A stretch of DNA of 64,000 nucleotides from Candidatus Pantoea soli (GCF_007833795.1 NZ_CP032702.1:3658001-3722000), one strand, 5' to 3'; shown: positions 31,398 through 42,167, counted from the stretch's first letter. A program made the numbers and translations. Notes: generated from the letters alone by a model not told the origin.

Positions 31398-31994
31398 TTA
31401 CTGGCGGCTCGCAAACCAGGCAGGCACGGTTTTGTTGTCTTCCACCAGCACGCTCTCAATGCCGAGCGCACGCGCAGCGTCAATGTTCGCCTGGTTATCA
31501 TCAAAGAAGATGGCCTGATCGGCAGTGAAGCCCTCGTGTTCAAGGACGTACTGATAAATGCGCGCTTCCGGTTTGCGCATCCCCAGATCCTGCGACATAT
31601 AGACATGATCGGCCGCCTGCTGCACTTCCGGATACTGCGTAGGCCAGAATTCAAAATGCAGCTGGTTGGTGTTGGACAAAATCACCACCCGCTCACCGCT
31701 GGCGCGGAGCTGCTGCATGATGGCGAGGGTTTCCGGCCGGACGTCGACGAATACGGCCTGCCAGCCAGCGGTGAACTGCGGATAGCTCAGGGCAATATCC
31801 AGCTGGTCGCAGATGCGCGCAGCGAACTCCGGGTCGCTGATTTCGCCTCGCTCATGTTTTTCAAAGGTTTCATCCATGCGGAAACGGCTTTGCAGCGTCG
31901 CCAGCGGTACGCGGCCCAGATCGCTCCAGACACCAAGTACCCGGTTAAAATCGATATCAACAATCACATTGCCTAAATCAAAGATGTACAGCAT
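31398..31994 (-). CDS. yihX: Alpha-D-glucose-1-phosphate phosphatase (HAD family)
   Basis: 198 aa. HAD motifs: I IFDLGNVIVD (nucleophile Asp), II ILSNTN, III the Lys in MRKPEARIY, IV FFDDNQANI. Hydrolyses glucose-1-phosphate in E. coli. Start at M-L-Y-I-F-D as in the family; an upstream in-frame ATG at 32024 is not conserved. First gene of yihX-yihY-dtd-fabY. Confidence 0.94.
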   Translation of the reverse strand: MLYIFDLGNVIVDIDFNRVLGVWSDLGRVPLATLQSRFRMDETFEKHERGEISDPEFAARICDQLDIALSYPQFTAGWQAVFVDVRPETLAIMQQLRASGERVVILSNTNQLHFEFWPTQYPEVQQAADHVYMSQDLGMRKPEARIYQYVLEHEGFTADQAIFFDDNQANIDAARALGIESVLVEDNKTVPAWFASRQ

Positions 31995-32137
31995 GACACC
32001 TCTCCTCTGCGTTCCCTGGATCATTCACTCTAGCGGCAAAAACGCGCACTGAACAGGGACGACGCGGGGAAATCCGCTGGCTGAGGCGTGCCGGTAAGCG
32101 GGCCGGAAGCGCGCGGCACAGGCGGGCAGGCAAAAAA

Positions 32138-32158
32138 AAGCCCCGCAGTGCGGGGCTT
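32138..32158 (-). terminator. typA terminator
   Basis: GCCCCGC (32140-32146) and GCGGGGC (32150-32156) with a 3-nt loop, extended by flanking A-T pairs. The minus strand continues with eight Ts. It lies 20 bp after the typA stop. Confidence 0.9.
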
Positions 32159-32177
32159 CATTATCAGACTGTTTCGC

Positions 32178-33998
32178 TTACTCTTTGCTGCCGCGAGACG
32201 CACGTTTACGGTCGTTCTCGGTCAGGTGACGCTTACGAATACGGATAGACTGTGGTGTTACTTCGACCAGTTCGTCATCATCGATGAACTCAATTGCCTG
32301 TTCCAGCGTCATTTTCTGCGGTGGAACCAGGGTCGTTGCTTCGTCGGTACCTGACGCACGCATGTTGGTCAGTTTCTTACCGGTCAGGCAGTTAACGGTC
32401 AGGTCGTTAGAGCGGCTGTGAATACCGATGATCTGGCCTTCATACACTTCCGCACCGTGACCCAGGAACAGCTTGCCGCGATCCTGCAGACCGAACAGGG
32501 CGAAGGCAACCGCTTTACCCTGGCCGTTAGAGATCAGCACGCCATTCTGACGCTGGCCCACTTCACCCGGACGCACATCGTCGTAGTGGCTGAAGGTGGA
32601 GTACAGCAGACCGGTACCGGAGGTCATGGTCATGAATTCGTTACGGAAGCCGATCAGGCCACGGCTTGGGATCACGTAGTCAAGACGTACGCGGCCTTTA
32701 CCATCCGGATCCATGTTTTTCAGATCGCCTTTACGCTCGCCCATCGCCTGCATCACGGAACCCTGGTGGGTTTCTTCGATGTCCAGCGTGACGTTTTCGA
32801 ATGGCTCCTGCTTGCGGCCTTCGAATTCACGGAAGATAACTTTCGGACGGGATACCGCCAGTTCGTAACCTTCACGACGCATGTTTTCGATCAGTACGGA
32901 CAGGTGCAGTTCACCACGGCCGGATACGCGGAAGGCATCCGCATCTTCGGTCTCTTCCACGCGCAGTGCCACGTTGTGCACCAGCTCTTTGTTCAGACGC
33001 TCCAGAATCTGGCGCGACGTCACAAACTTACCTTCTTTACCGCAGAACGGTGAGGTGTTGACGTTGAAGAACATGGTTACCGTTGGCTCATCCACGCTCA
33101 GCGCAGGCAGCGCTTCCACATTCTGCGTGTCGCAGATAGTGTCGGAGATGTTCAGCTCACCCAGACCGGTGATAGCGATGATATCGCCCGCTTCTGCCAC
33201 GTCCGTTTCGATACGTTCCAGACCCAGATGACCCAGCACTTTGCCCACTTTCGCGTTGCGGGTTTTGCCTTCGCTGTCAATGACCGTAACCTGCTGGTTC
33301 GGCTTAACTTTACCGCGTTTGATACGGCCAATGCCGATCACGCCAAGGTAGTTGTTGTAGTCCAGCTGCGAGATCTGCATCTGCAGAGGGGCTTCCACTT
33401 CAACCTGTGGCGGAGAAACGTGGTCGACGATAGCCTGATACAGCGGCGTCATGTCGTCAGCCATATCCGTGTGATCCAGACCGGCAATACCATTCAGCGC
33501 AGAAGCATAAATGATAGGGAAGTCCAGCTGCTCATCCGTCGCGTCGAGGTTAACGAACAGGTCGAATACCTGATCCACTACCCAGTCAGGACGCGCGCCA
33601 GGACGGTCGATTTTGTTGATAACTACAATCGGCTTCAGACCGTGGGCAAAAGCTTTCTTGGTTACGAAGCGGGTTTGCGGCATAGGGCCATCCATCGCGT
33701 CGACAACCAGCAGCACCGAATCCACCATGGACATGACGCGCTCTACTTCACCACCGAAGTCGGCGTGTCCCGGGGTATCAACGATGTTGATACGGTAGTC
33801 GTTCCATTTGATGGCGGTGTTTTTCGCGAGGATGGTAATCCCACGCTCTTTCTCCAAATCGTTGGAGTCCATCACGCGCTCAGTCGCTTCGGTACGGGCG
33901 TCAAAAGTACCGGACTGTTGCAGCAGTTTATCAACCAGGGTGGTCTTTCCATGGTCAACGTGCGCGATGATGGCGATGTTACGCAAATTTTCGATCAC
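32178..33998 (-). CDS. typA: Ribosome-associated GTPase TypA/BipA
   Basis: 606 aa translational GTPase of the EF-G/LepA class. G1 [16 protein letters not shown]2 region ERGITI, G3 [10 protein letters not shown]4 [13 protein letters not shown], then beta-barrel, EF-G III/V-like and the BipA-specific C-terminal domain. Needed for 50S assembly and growth at low temperature in E. coli. Divergent from glnA. Confidence 0.97.
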   Translation of the reverse strand: MIENLRNIAIIAHVDHGKTTLVDKLLQQSGTFDARTEATERVMDSNDLEKERGITILAKNTAIKWNDYRINIVDTPGHADFGGEVERVMSMVDSVLLVVDAMDGPMPQTRFVTKKAFAHGLKPIVVINKIDRPGARPDWVVDQVFDLFVNLDATDEQLDFPIIYASALNGIAGLDHTDMADDMTPLYQAIVDHVSPPQVEVEAPLQMQISQLDYNNYLGVIGIGRIKRGKVKPNQQVTVIDSEGKTRNAKVGKVLGHLGLERIETDVAEAGDIIAITGLGELNISDTICDTQNVEALPALSVDEPTVTMFFNVNTSPFCGKEGKFVTSRQILERLNKELVHNVALRVEETEDADAFRVSGRGELHLSVLIENMRREGYELAVSRPKVIFREFEGRKQEPFENVTLDIEETHQGSVMQAMGERKGDLKNMDPDGKGRVRLDYVIPSRGLIGFRNEFMTMTSGTGLLYSTFSHYDDVRPGEVGQRQNGVLISNGQGKAVAFALFGLQDRGKLFLGHGAEVYEGQIIGIHSRSNDLTVNCLTGKKLTNMRASGTDEATTLVPPQKMTLEQAIEFIDDDELVEVTPQSIRIRKRHLTENDRKRASRGSKE

Positions 33999-34146
33999 AG
34001 CTTTGCCTCAGGCATTATAGAAATAACGCGGTATTGTACACGGATTAAGCGGAAGACTGAACATGATCACAGTTTTCGCCGAAAGATTCTCGCGGTGCTT
34101 ATTTTTAGCGCCATTAACGGTGCATTTGCCTGCACTGTGCGGCAAA

Positions 34147-34197
34147 TTTGCACCATTTTAGTGCCAAAACGCAGCGCATGAGCACCATATTGGTGCA
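34147..34197 (+). promoter_or_regulatory. NtrC enhancer sites upstream of glnA
   Basis: GCACCATATTGGTGC (34182-34196) is a perfect NtrC dyad. TTGCACCATTTTAGTGCC (34148-34165) is a second, less perfect one 33 bp upstream. A TGGTGCA half-site lies near 34211. Centred about 105-140 bp before the expected start, matching the E. coli glnA enhancer. Confidence 0.85.
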
Positions 34198-34271
34198 ATC
34201 CATCCATCCTGGTGCAGTTGCCGCTGCAGCACAGGGCGCATCAGAGCGCCATTTTCCCGATTGCAATAAAG

Positions 34272-34288
34272 TTGGCACAGAATTCGCT
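34272..34288 (+). promoter_or_regulatory. Sigma-54 promoter glnAp2
   Basis: TTGGCAC-AGAAT-TCGCT has the -24 GG (34274-34275) and -12 GC (34286-34287) with correct spacing. It is nearly identical to E. coli glnAp2. Transcription would start near 34299 and gives glnA high expression under nitrogen limitation through NtrC-P. Confidence 0.92.
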
Positions 34289-34436
34289 TCATCTCTTTTA
34301 AGCGAAAACGACAGTTGTACAACGGTTGAAGAGCTTGCCGAGATCTTGGTCAGGGGTGGTCAGTAGTCGTGACCCATTCCAGGCAATGAAGTTCTCTCAC
34401 CACGACGACAAATGACCATTTCCAGGAGAGTTGAGT

Positions 34437-35846
34437 ATGTCCGCTGAACACGTTCTCTCGATGATGAACGAGCATGAAGTTAAGTTTGTTGACCTGCGTT
34501 TTACCGATACCAAAGGTAAAGAACAGCACGTTACTATCCCTGCTCACCAGGTTAACGCTGACTTCTTCGAAGAAGGCAAAATGTTCGATGGCTCCTCCAT
34601 CGGTGGCTGGAAAGGCATTAACGAATCAGACATGGTGCTGATGCCGGACGCGACCACTGCGGTAATGGATCCTTTCTTCGAAGATCCTACGCTGATCATC
34701 CGTTGTGACATCCTTGAGCCAGGCACGCTGCAGGGCTATGACCGCGACCCGCGCTCTATCGCCAAACGCGCTGAAGAGTACCTGCGTGCATCCGGCATCG
34801 CCGATACCGTACTGTTCGGGCCTGAGCCAGAGTTCTTCCTGTTCGACGACATCCGTTTCGGCTCTTCTACCTCCGGTTCACACGTGGCTATCGACGATAT
34901 CGAAGCATGCTGGAACACCGGTAAAGCCTACGAAGGTGGTAACAAAGGTCACCGTCCGGGTCTGAAAGGCGGCTACTTCCCGGTTCCACCGGTCGACTCT
35001 TCACAGGACATCCGTTCTGCTATGTGTCTGACCATGGAGCAGATGGGTCTGGTGGTTGAAGCACACCATCACGAAGTGGCAACAGCGGGTCAGAACGAAG
35101 TGGCAACCCGCTTCAACACCATGACCAAGAAAGCGGACGAAATTCAGATCTACAAATACGTGGTGCACAACGTTGCGCACGCTTATGGCAAAACCGCAAC
35201 CTTCATGCCGAAGCCAATGTTTGGTGATAACGGTTCTGGTATGCACTGCCACATGTCTCTGTCCAAAGGCGGCGTGAACCTGTTCTCTGGCGACAAGTAC
35301 GGCGGTCTGTCTGAAACGGCCCTGTTCTACATCGGCGGCGTGATCAAACACGCTAAAGCTATCAACGCCCTGGCTAACCCGACCACCAACTCCTACAAGC
35401 GTCTGGTTCCGGGCTACGAAGCTCCGGTCATGCTGGCGTACTCTGCCCGTAACCGCTCTGCTTCAATCCGTATTCCGGTCGTCGCAAGCCCGAAAGCCCG
35501 TCGTATCGAAGCGCGCTTCCCGGATCCAGCGGCTAACCCATACCTGGCGTTTACCGCGCTGCTGATGGCTGGCCTGGATGGCATCATCAACAAGATCCAC
35601 CCTGGCGATGCCATGGATAAAAACCTGTATGACCTGCCGCCGGAAGAAGAAGCAGAAATTCCAAAAGTGGCCGGTTCCCTGGAAGAAGCGCTGAACGCCC
35701 TGAACGAAGACCGCGAGTTCCTGACCCGTGGTGGCGTATTCACCGACGACGCTATCGATGCTTACATCGAACTGCGTAAGTCAGACGTTGATCGCGTGCG
35801 CATGACGCCGCACCCGGTTGAGTTTGAACTGTACTACAGCGTTTAA
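34437..35846 (+). CDS. glnA: Glutamine synthetase type I
   Basis: Converts glutamate, ammonia and ATP to glutamine; a dodecamer regulated by adenylylation. 469 aa as in E. coli. Active-site motifs DGSSIGGW, the [20 protein letters not shown] region and NRSASIRIP are present. The adenylylated Tyr lies in [15 protein letters not shown] 34437 has AGGAG just upstream; a TTG two codons earlier is in frame but was rejected. Heads glnA-glnL-glnG with partial termination after it. Confidence 0.98.
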   Translation: MSAEHVLSMMNEHEVKFVDLRFTDTKGKEQHVTIPAHQVNADFFEEGKMFDGSSIGGWKGINESDMVLMPDATTAVMDPFFEDPTLIIRCDILEPGTLQGYDRDPRSIAKRAEEYLRASGIADTVLFGPEPEFFLFDDIRFGSSTSGSHVAIDDIEACWNTGKAYEGGNKGHRPGLKGGYFPVPPVDSSQDIRSAMCLTMEQMGLVVEAHHHEVATAGQNEVATRFNTMTKKADEIQIYKYVVHNVAHAYGKTATFMPKPMFGDNGSGMHCHMSLSKGGVNLFSGDKYGGLSETALFYIGGVIKHAKAINALANPTTNSYKRLVPGYEAPVMLAYSARNRSASIRIPVVASPKARRIEARFPDPAANPYLAFTALLMAGLDGIINKIHPGDAMDKNLYDLPPEEEAEIPKVAGSLEEALNALNEDREFLTRGGVFTDDAIDAYIELRKSDVDRVRMTPHPVEFELYYSV

Positions 35847-35972
35847 TTACCTGAGATTCGCGAATTTTTGCGCCGCGTCCGGCCGCGTCCGGCTACTGAC
35901 CCTGTTCAGAAGCCGGACCGTCGCGGCGGCGACAAAGACGCTGAAGATTTTTTGTTGCCGTGGAAACTTTAG

Positions 35973-35995
35973 CCCATCTCCGGATGGGTTTTTTT
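35973..35995 (+). terminator. Terminator after glnA
   Basis: CCCATC (35973-35978) pairs with GATGGG (35983-35988), then seven Ts. Leaky read-through here would supply basal glnLG under nitrogen limitation, as in E. coli. Confidence 0.88.
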
Positions 35996-36041
35996 CACCG
36001 CGAATTCATCGTTCGACGCATCGTTTTCCGTCCTGAAAAGC

Positions 36042-36063
36042 TATAATGCACTATTTTGGTGCA
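36042..36063 (+). promoter_or_regulatory. glnL promoter -10 overlapped by an NtrC operator
   Basis: TATAAT (36042-36047) shares its last base with TGCACTATTTTGGTGCA (36047-36063), an NtrC dyad almost the same as the E. coli glnL operator. Bound NtrC would repress this minor promoter. The -35 is weak. Confidence 0.8.
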
Positions 36064-36075
36064 GAGGAACGCTGT

Positions 36076-37125
36076 ATGGCAACTGGCACGCTGCCCGACG
36101 CGGGGCTGATACTCAACTCCCTGATCAACAGCATTTTGCTGGTCGATAACGATCTGGTTATTCACTACGCCAACCCGGCGGCACAGCAATTGCTGGCGCA
36201 AAGCTCGCGGAAATTATTCGGCACGCCCCTGCCGGATTTAACCGGCTATTTTTCGCTGAATATTGAAGTGATGCGTGAAAACCTTGAAGCAGGCCAGGGC
36301 TTTACCGACAGCGAAGTGACTTTAGTGGTCGACGGGCGCGCCCATATCATGGCGCTGACCGCCCAGCGATTACCGGACGGCTTTATCCTGCTGGAAATGG
36401 CGCCGATGGATAACCAGCGCCGCCTGAGCCAGGAGCAGATTCAGCACGCGCAGCAGGTGGCGGCGCGGGATCTGGTGCGCGGCCTGGCACACGAGATTAA
36501 AAATCCGCTGGGAGGATTGCGCGGTGCAGCGCAGCTCTTGTCACGCGCGCTGCCCGATCCGTCGCTGAATGAGTACACCAAAGTCATCATTGAGCAGGCG
36601 GACCGGCTACGCAACCTGGTTGACCGCCTGCTGGGTCCGCAGCAGCCCGGCTTACACGTCACACAGAGTATTCATCAGGTGGCGGAGCGTGTGGTCAATC
36701 TGGTGTCTATGGAGCTGCCGGATAACGTCTCGCTGGTGCGTGACTACGACCCCAGCCTGCCGGAGCTGCCACACGATCCGGACCAGATTGAGCAGGTGCT
36801 GCTGAACGTTGTGCGTAATGCGCTGCAGGCGCTGGGTGAGGCAGGCGGCACGATCGTGTTGCGGACCCGCACGGCGTTTCAGCTGACGCTGCACGGCACG
36901 CGCTATCGTCTGGTTGCCCGTATAGATGTGGAAGATAACGGCCCGGGCATTCCGGCGCAGCTGCAGGATACGCTGTTCTACCCGATGGTGAGCGGACGCG
37001 AAGGCGGCACGGGTCTGGGGCTCTCTATCGCACGCAGCCTGATTGATCAGCATTCAGGAAAAATTGAATTTAACAGTTGGCCAGGTCACACCGAGTTCTC
37101 GGTCTACCTGCCTATTCGCCAGTGA
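36076..37125 (+). CDS. glnL: Nitrogen regulation sensor kinase NtrB
   Basis: 349 aa cytoplasmic histidine kinase/phosphatase. PAS domain (about 10-110), phospho-acceptor H139 ([12 protein letters not shown]), N box ([10 protein letters not shown]), G1 (VEDNGPGIP) and G2 ([10 protein letters not shown]). Phosphorylates NtrC when PII is uridylylated. Start at M-A-T-G-T as in E. coli; an ATG at 36046 lies in the operator and was rejected. Confidence 0.96.
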   Translation: MATGTLPDAGLILNSLINSILLVDNDLVIHYANPAAQQLLAQSSRKLFGTPLPDLTGYFSLNIEVMRENLEAGQGFTDSEVTLVVDGRAHIMALTAQRLPDGFILLEMAPMDNQRRLSQEQIQHAQQVAARDLVRGLAHEIKNPLGGLRGAAQLLSRALPDPSLNEYTKVIIEQADRLRNLVDRLLGPQQPGLHVTQSIHQVAERVVNLVSMELPDNVSLVRDYDPSLPELPHDPDQIEQVLLNVVRNALQALGEAGGTIVLRTRTAFQLTLHGTRYRLVARIDVEDNGPGIPAQLQDTLFYPMVSGREGGTGLGLSIARSLIDQHSGKIEFNSWPGHTEFSVYLPIRQ

Positions 37126-37132
37126 GGTTTCT

Positions 37133-38542
37133 ATGCAACGAGGGATAGTCTGGATCGTCGATGACGATAGCTCGATCCGCTGGGTGCTTGAACGCGCGCT
37201 CACTGGAGCCGGTTTGAGCTGCGCCACTTTTGACAGCGGCAACGAGGTGCTGGATGCCCTCGCGACCAAAACCCCAGACGTATTATTGTCCGATATCCGT
37301 ATGCCAGGCATGGATGGCCTGGCGCTGCTGAAGCAGATTAAACAGCGCCATCCGATGCTGCCGGTGATCATCATGACCGCCCATTCTGATCTGGATGCCG
37401 CCGTCAGTGCCTATCAGCAGGGCGCGTTTGATTATCTGCCAAAGCCTTTTGATATCGATGAGGCCGTTGCGCTGGTAGAGCGCGCAATCAGCCACTATCA
37501 GGAACAGCAGCAGCCGCGTAACCAGCCGGTCAGCGGGCCCACCACGGACATTATTGGTGAAGCGCCGGCGATGCAGGATGTCTTTCGCATCATTGGCCGA
37601 CTGTCGCGTTCCTCTATCAGCGTGCTGATTAACGGGGAATCCGGTACCGGTAAAGAGCTGGTGGCACATGCGCTGCATCGCCACAGCCCGCGGGCGAAAG
37701 CGCCGTTTATTGCGCTGAATATGGCGGCCATTCCTAAAGATCTGATTGAATCAGAACTGTTTGGTCACGAAAAAGGTGCCTTTACCGGCGCCAACCAGAT
37801 TCGTCAGGGCCGGTTTGAGCAGGCGGATGGCGGCACGCTGTTTCTGGATGAGATCGGCGATATGCCGCTGGACGTCCAGACGCGCCTGTTGCGCGTGCTG
37901 GCCGATGGCCAGTTTTATCGTGTCGGCGGTTATGCGCCAGTAAAAGTCGATGTGCGAATCATTGCAGCAACGCACCAGAATCTGGAGCTGCGGGTACAGG
38001 AAGGCAAATTCCGTGAGGACCTGTTCCATCGCCTCAATGTGATTCGGGTACATTTGCCGCCGCTGCGCGAACGCCGGGAAGATATCCCACGTCTGGCCCG
38101 CTATTTCCTGCAGGTTGCCGCGCGTGAGCTTGGGGTGGAAGCAAAAATTCTGCATCCGGAAACCGAAGCTGCCCTGACCCGCCTGCACTGGTCCGGTAAC
38201 GTGCGTCAGCTGGAAAATACCTGCCGCTGGCTGACCGTGATGGCCGCAGGTCAGGAAGTGCTGATTCAGGATCTGCCGCCGGAGCTGTTTGAGTCCAGCA
38301 CGCCGGATAATCCGGTGCAGTCGCTGCCGGACAGCTGGGCCACGCTGCTGGCGCAGTGGGCCGATCGCGCGTTGCGTTCCGGTCATCAAAACCTGCTGTC
38401 AGAGGCACAGCCGGAAATGGAGCGGACACTGCTGACCACCGCCCTGCGTCATACGCAGGGTCACAAGCAGGAGGCTGCACGCCTGCTGGGCTGGGGGCGG
38501 AATACGTTAACGCGCAAGCTCAAAGAGCTTGGTATGGAGTGA
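37133..38542 (+). CDS. glnG: Nitrogen regulation response regulator NtrC
   Basis: 469 aa, identical in length to E. coli NtrC. Receiver with D54 ([12 protein letters not shown]), AAA+ domain with Walker A GESGTGKE (about 168-175) and the sigma-54 contact loop GAFTGA, then a Fis-type helix-turn-helix at the C-terminus ([25 protein letters not shown]). Activates sigma-54 promoters such as glnAp2. It begins 7 bp after glnL. The frame is open to 37043 inside glnL, but homology starts at MQRGIVW. Confidence 0.97.
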   Translation: MQRGIVWIVDDDSSIRWVLERALTGAGLSCATFDSGNEVLDALATKTPDVLLSDIRMPGMDGLALLKQIKQRHPMLPVIIMTAHSDLDAAVSAYQQGAFDYLPKPFDIDEAVALVERAISHYQEQQQPRNQPVSGPTTDIIGEAPAMQDVFRIIGRLSRSSISVLINGESGTGKELVAHALHRHSPRAKAPFIALNMAAIPKDLIESELFGHEKGAFTGANQIRQGRFEQADGGTLFLDEIGDMPLDVQTRLLRVLADGQFYRVGGYAPVKVDVRIIAATHQNLELRVQEGKFREDLFHRLNVIRVHLPPLRERREDIPRLARYFLQVAARELGVEAKILHPETEAALTRLHWSGNVRQLENTCRWLTVMAAGQEVLIQDLPPELFESSTPDNPVQSLPDSWATLLAQWADRALRSGHQNLLSEAQPEMERTLLTTALRHTQGHKQEAARLLGWGRNTLTRKLKELGME

Positions 38543-38648
38543 AACGGCAGCGGGGAAAAAGTCTGTTTTTTACCCGATTTCTGCCCGCAGTATCTGTACA
38601 GACCGACGCCGATCAGTATCATACTGGCGGCAATCGGGAGAGGTTACT

Positions 38649-38774
38649 ATGTTGCAATCAGTCATTCAGATGATCGCGCATAACGTGGCAGCAATCGGCA
38701 GCGCGGTGGCGCATTCACCGCAAACCGCCCTCGCCGCCGTCGTGTGCGCCATGACCGTGAGTCTGTTCAGTTAA
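38649..38774 (+). CDS. yshB: YshB family small membrane protein
   Basis: 41 aa (E. coli YshB has 36). Hydrophobic C-terminal half (SPQTALAAVVCAMTVSLFS) closely matches the E. coli SHTPQTAVAAVLCAAMIGLFS pattern; the N-terminus differs. GGGAGAGG precedes the ATG. Placement between glnG and hemN is the same as in E. coli. YshB is small and membrane-associated; its role is not well defined, though it has been linked to intracellular survival in Salmonella. Confidence 0.85.
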   Translation: MLQSVIQMIAHNVAAIGSAVAHSPQTALAAVVCAMTVSLFS

Positions 38775-38777
38775 TAC

Positions 38778-38799
38778 AAAGGGAGCGTCAGCTCCCTTT
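38778..38799. terminator. Bidirectional terminator between yshB and hemN
   Basis: AAAGGGAGC (38778-38786) pairs with GCTCCCTTT (38791-38799), loop GTCA, with T-rich sequence on both sides. Serves two converging genes. Confidence 0.85.
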
Positions 38800-38803
38800 G
38801 TTG

Positions 38804-40177
38804 TTAAATGACGCGGGAAAACGGCTGTCGGGGCGCGTTTTGCTGCAGATAGCGATCAAAGCACATACAGATATTGCGAATCAGTAAGCGGCCCGTGCTG
38901 CTCACCTGCAGACGGCGCCCCTGCTGCATCACCAGGCCGTCTGCCATCAGCGGTGCCAGCCGCGCCAGATCGTCTGCGAAATAGGCTTCAAACTTCACCG
39001 GCCACTGCGCCTCTATCGCGGCAAAATCCAGCGTGAAATTGCAAATCAGCGCTTTAATCACCTCACGCCGCAGGCGATCGTCATCCGTCAGCGTTAATCC
39101 GCGCCACAGCGCATCCTCCTGCTGCTCCACCCGGGCATAGTAGTCGTTCAGCACTTTTTGGTTCTGCGCGTAGCTGTCGCCCATCATGCTGATCGCCGAC
39201 ACGCCCAGCCCCAGCAGATCGGTTTCTCCCTGCGTGGTGTAGCCCTGGAAATTACGGTGCAACACACCGGCGCGCTGCGCCACCGCCAGCTCATCGTCCG
39301 GCTTCGCAAAATGGTCCATACCAATAAACTGATAGCCGGCACCGGTTAAGGTGGCGATGGTCTGCTGCAGAATCTCCAGTCTCTGCGCCGCGCCCGGCAG
39401 CTCATCCTCTTTGATTTTGCGCTGCGCCGCGAACAGAGCAGGCATATGGGCATAATTAAAAACGCTGAGGCGATCGGGGTTGAGCGCGATAACGCGCTGC
39501 AGAGTAAACGCAAAGCTTTGCGGCGTTTGCAGCGGCAGGCCATAAATCAAATCCAGGCTAATGGAACCAAAGCCCTGGTCACGCGCACGCTGCACCAGCG
39601 CGAAGATGGTTGCTTCGTCCTGCACACGATTCACGCGCGCCTGAACGGCTTTATTAAAGTCCTGCACGCCCATACTCAGGCGAGTAAAGCCCTCTGCGCG
39701 CAGATGATCGATCATCTCCGGTGCGATTTCGCGCGGATCCACTTCAATCGACATTTCGGCATCGGCAGCAATTGCAAAATGCTGGCGCAGCAGCGCCATC
39801 AGCCGGCTGATCTGCTGCTGATTCAGGAAGGTGGGCGTGCCGCCACCCCAGTGCAATTGCGTCACGCGACGCCCTGCAAACAGCAGCGCGCGCTGACAAA
39901 TTTCCTGCGCCAGCGCATCCAGATAGCGATCGGCTTTGTGCAGCTGCCGCGTCACGATTTTATTGCAGCCGCAGAAGTAGCAGAGCCGGTGACAGAACGG
40001 GATATGCACATAGAGTGAAAGCGGCCGATCGGGATAGCGGGCGGCCGCGCGCTGAAAATCATCGTGACTGAAGGTGTCGCTGAATGCCAGCGCGGTGGGA
40101 TAAGAGGTGTAACGCGGGCCGGCGTGATTGTATTTTTCAATCAGCCGCTGATCCCACTCAATCTGCTGTGATGACAT
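38804..40177 (-). CDS. hemN: Oxygen-independent coproporphyrinogen III oxidase (radical SAM)
   Basis: Decarboxylates coproporphyrinogen III to protoporphyrinogen IX without oxygen. 457 aa, the E. coli length. The radical-SAM cluster cysteines are C62, C66 and C69 (FCHRLCYFCGC), followed by WGGGTPT and the C-terminal HemN domain. Start: ATG 40177 lies five bases after AAGGAG. The GTG at 40183 falls inside that site and was rejected. An upstream small ORF ends within the same site. Confidence 0.96.
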   Translation of the reverse strand: MSSQQIEWDQRLIEKYNHAGPRYTSYPTALAFSDTFSHDDFQRAAARYPDRPLSLYVHIPFCHRLCYFCGCNKIVTRQLHKADRYLDALAQEICQRALLFAGRRVTQLHWGGGTPTFLNQQQISRLMALLRQHFAIAADAEMSIEVDPREIAPEMIDHLRAEGFTRLSMGVQDFNKAVQARVNRVQDEATIFALVQRARDQGFGSISLDLIYGLPLQTPQSFAFTLQRVIALNPDRLSVFNYAHMPALFAAQRKIKEDELPGAAQRLEILQQTIATLTGAGYQFIGMDHFAKPDDELAVAQRAGVLHRNFQGYTTQGETDLLGLGVSAISMMGDSYAQNQKVLNDYYARVEQQEDALWRGLTLTDDDRLRREVIKALICNFTLDFAAIEAQWPVKFEAYFADDLARLAPLMADGLVMQQGRRLQVSSTGRLLIRNICMCFDRYLQQNAPRQPFSRVI

Positions 40178-40179
40178 GC

Positions 40180-40356
40180 TCACTCCTTACGGTGACGACG
40201 TCTCAGGACGGGTCGCGTAGCAGAAGCATGGCCGGGACGCCGGGCAGAACGCCGGCGTATACGCGCTTTCAGACGCGACAGGCGGCGTAGTTTAATCAAT
40301 AACGCGAGGAGATAACATGTCAGCAGCAGCGCTAAAATTGATCCAGGCCAAAGCAT
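40180..40356 (-). CDS. Putative 58-aa membrane protein coupled to hemN
   Basis: From ATG 40356: MLWPGSILALLLTCYLLALLI forms one hydrophobic helix, followed by an extremely basic tail rich in Arg (RLSRLKARIRRRSARRPGHAS). The stop TGA lies three bases before the hemN ATG and inside its ribosome-binding site, so coupling is possible. The ribosome-binding site of this ORF is weak (AGGT about 10 bases upstream). I do not recognise a family. Size and composition fit a small envelope protein but do not prove it. Confidence 0.4.
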   Translation of the reverse strand: MLWPGSILALLLTCYLLALLIKLRRLSRLKARIRRRSARRPGHASATRPVLRRRHRKE

Positions 40357-40411
40357 CAGCAAATACCTGTTGCGCCCGGCATGCGGTAATCCGCATGCCG
40401 ATCAAAATCGC

Positions 40412-40933
40412 TTAGTGGCCTTTCAGCAGACGCATCATATCTTCTTCGGCCTGCTCATCTTCCGCATCGTCATCCAGGGCGATGCCGAGCGTTTCCATCA
40501 GCTCATCAATACGATCCAGCGTTTCATCCAGCCACGCCTGCTCTTCGCCGCTCAGGGTTTCGCCGTTTTCCAGACGATCCAGCAGCGTATCAAGACGTTC
40601 ATCGTTTTCCAGCTTCGCCAGCTCTTCCTGCGGTGTCAGACGCACCTTCTCTGCTTTGGGTTTAGGCTGTGCCGCCGGCTTTTTGACGGTTTGGGTAGTG
40701 CCATCAGCCACCAGCGCAACCGGCTTCTTACTGCCCAGCCGCGGGTCGGCGCTTTTATTGCTCTTCCCTTTGCTGGCGCTCTGCGTTTCCGGATTCGCGC
40801 GGCTGCCCGCTTTATGGCCGCTGTGCTTTTTATCGCGTTTACGATCGCGCGCTTCCTGATTCAGTTCTTCACGCGATTTACGTTTGTTTTTGGCAGCGGG
40901 TTTGCCACGCTGGGCTGGTGCAGGTTGCTTCAT
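40412..40933 (-). CDS. yihI: Der GTPase-activating protein YihI
   Basis: 173 aa, soluble and highly charged. The basic N-terminal half ([33 protein letters not shown]) and acidic C-terminal half ([35 protein letters not shown]) match YihI, which stimulates the GTPase Der during 50S assembly. Divergent from engB with csrC between them. Confidence 0.93.
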   Translation of the reverse strand: MKQPAPAQRGKPAAKNKRKSREELNQEARDRKRDKKHSGHKAGSRANPETQSASKGKSNKSADPRLGSKKPVALVADGTTQTVKKPAAQPKPKAEKVRLTPQEELAKLENDERLDTLLDRLENGETLSGEEQAWLDETLDRIDELMETLGIALDDDAEDEQAEEDMMRLLKGH

Positions 40934-40999
40934 GATGTCCGGTCTCGGCGGTTTTTCTTCAGTATAGAATTGCGGCGAAATCTAGCAGAAAGATGACAA

Positions 41000-41227
41000 A
41001 GAAAAAAGGCGATAGCCTATGCTATCGCCTTATTTCGCACCTTCGCACGAAGGAAACACGTGTTTAATCCTTTATGGCTCACAACGTCCCGGTTATTCCA
41101 TCGCCTCTCGCTCCTGCGAGTAATCCCTGTCCCTGTCCGATTCCTGCCTGAATCGCTCTCCTGCCATGCTCCCGGCCATCCCTGACGCTCCTGAGCTCAT
41201 CATCCTGATGGGTGCTGCCGTGCACTG
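41000..41227 (-). ncRNA. csrC: CsrC-like sRNA (CsrA-sequestering)
   Basis: About 228 nt, between yihI and engB as in E. coli. The minus strand carries about 13 GGA motifs within 190 nt (as TCC/TCCC on the plus strand between 41068 and 41215), several in hairpin loops, the signature of CsrA-binding decoys. It ends in a strong terminator: AAGGCGATAGC (41007-41017) with GCTATCGCCTT (41021-41031), then TTTTTTCTTTG. A promoter TTGTTC (41256-41261), 16 bp, TACATT (41234-41239) sets the start near 41227. A partial UvrY-type half-site (TGTAAGAGATTG) lies near 41384-41395. Confidence 0.82.
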
Positions 41228-41484
41228 ACAACAAATGTAGACCAACCCGTAAAATGAACAAGTGAGACTTGTCTCTAATTTAACGTGGTACCGCCTGATT
41301 TTTTCTTAAGGCAATGAAATGTATGACTTTAAATAAGCGTGAATATTCAATGAATCCATGAAGGCTGTCAGTAAATAGCGGCAATCTCTTACAAAATGGC
41401 CCGCAGAGATGCGTATCGGGCACTTTTGCGTCATAACAGGTATAATCGGCGTCATTGCCTGAACCTTTCTGCCGGAGTTTTACT

Positions 41485-42129
41485 TTGTCTGCTTTGAATT
41501 ACCACATCACCCATTTCATGCTCAGCGCCCCGGATATTCGCCATTTGCCTGCGGACGCGGGTATTGAAGTTGCCTTTGCCGGACGCTCCAATGCAGGCAA
41601 ATCCAGCGCGCTGAACACGTTAACCAATCAGAAAAGCCTGGCACGAACCAGTAAAACGCCAGGGCGTACTCAGTTGATCAACCTGTTTGAGGTCGTTGAA
41701 GGTAAACGCCTGGTGGATTTACCGGGCTACGGCTATGCCGAAGTGCCGGAAGAGATGAAGCGTAAATGGCAGCGTGCACTGGGTGAATACCTGCAGAAGC
41801 GTCAGGCGCTGAAAGGCCTGGTCGTGCTGATGGATATCCGCCATCCGCTGAAAGATCTCGATCAGCAGATGATTGAGTGGGCCGTACAGAGTCAAATCCC
41901 GGTGCTGGTACTGCTGACCAAAGCAGACAAGCTGGCTTCAGGCGCGCGTAAAGCGCAGCTGAATATGGTGCGTGAAGCTTCGCTGGCCTTTATGGGCGAC
42001 GTGCAGGTCGAGATGTTTTCTTCACTGAAGAAGCTGGGTGTGGATAAACTGCGCCAGAAGCTTGATACCTGGTTCAGCGAGCTGGAACCGGCTCAGGAAG
42101 GGGATGGCGAACCGCAGGATGAGGCGTAA
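41485..42129 (+). CDS. engB: Ribosome biogenesis GTPase EngB (YihA/YsxC)
   Basis: 214 aa. GTPase motifs: G1 [10 protein letters not shown]2 [10 protein letters not shown]3 [10 protein letters not shown]4 TKAD. Functions in late 50S maturation and is essential in many bacteria. The protein begins [11 protein letters not shown], matching E. coli MTNLNYQQTHF, so TTG 41485, seven bases after GGAG, is the likely start. A further in-frame ATG at 41455 has no homology behind it. Confidence 0.93.
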   Translation: MSALNYHITHFMLSAPDIRHLPADAGIEVAFAGRSNAGKSSALNTLTNQKSLARTSKTPGRTQLINLFEVVEGKRLVDLPGYGYAEVPEEMKRKWQRALGEYLQKRQALKGLVVLMDIRHPLKDLDQQMIEWAVQSQIPVLVLLTKADKLASGARKAQLNMVREASLAFMGDVQVEMFSSLKKLGVDKLRQKLDTWFSELEPAQEGDGEPQDEA

Positions 42130-42167
42130 TCATCCTTTGCCCGCCGGGCTTTATCTGAAAAAGCCCA

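Noticed and set aside
34148..34366. 72-aa frame upstream of glnA
   Set aside because: It covers the NtrC sites and the sigma-54 promoter and has no ribosome-binding site.
41079..41261. 60-aa frame inside csrC
   Set aside because: Explained by the GGA-rich non-coding RNA; no ribosome-binding site or homology.
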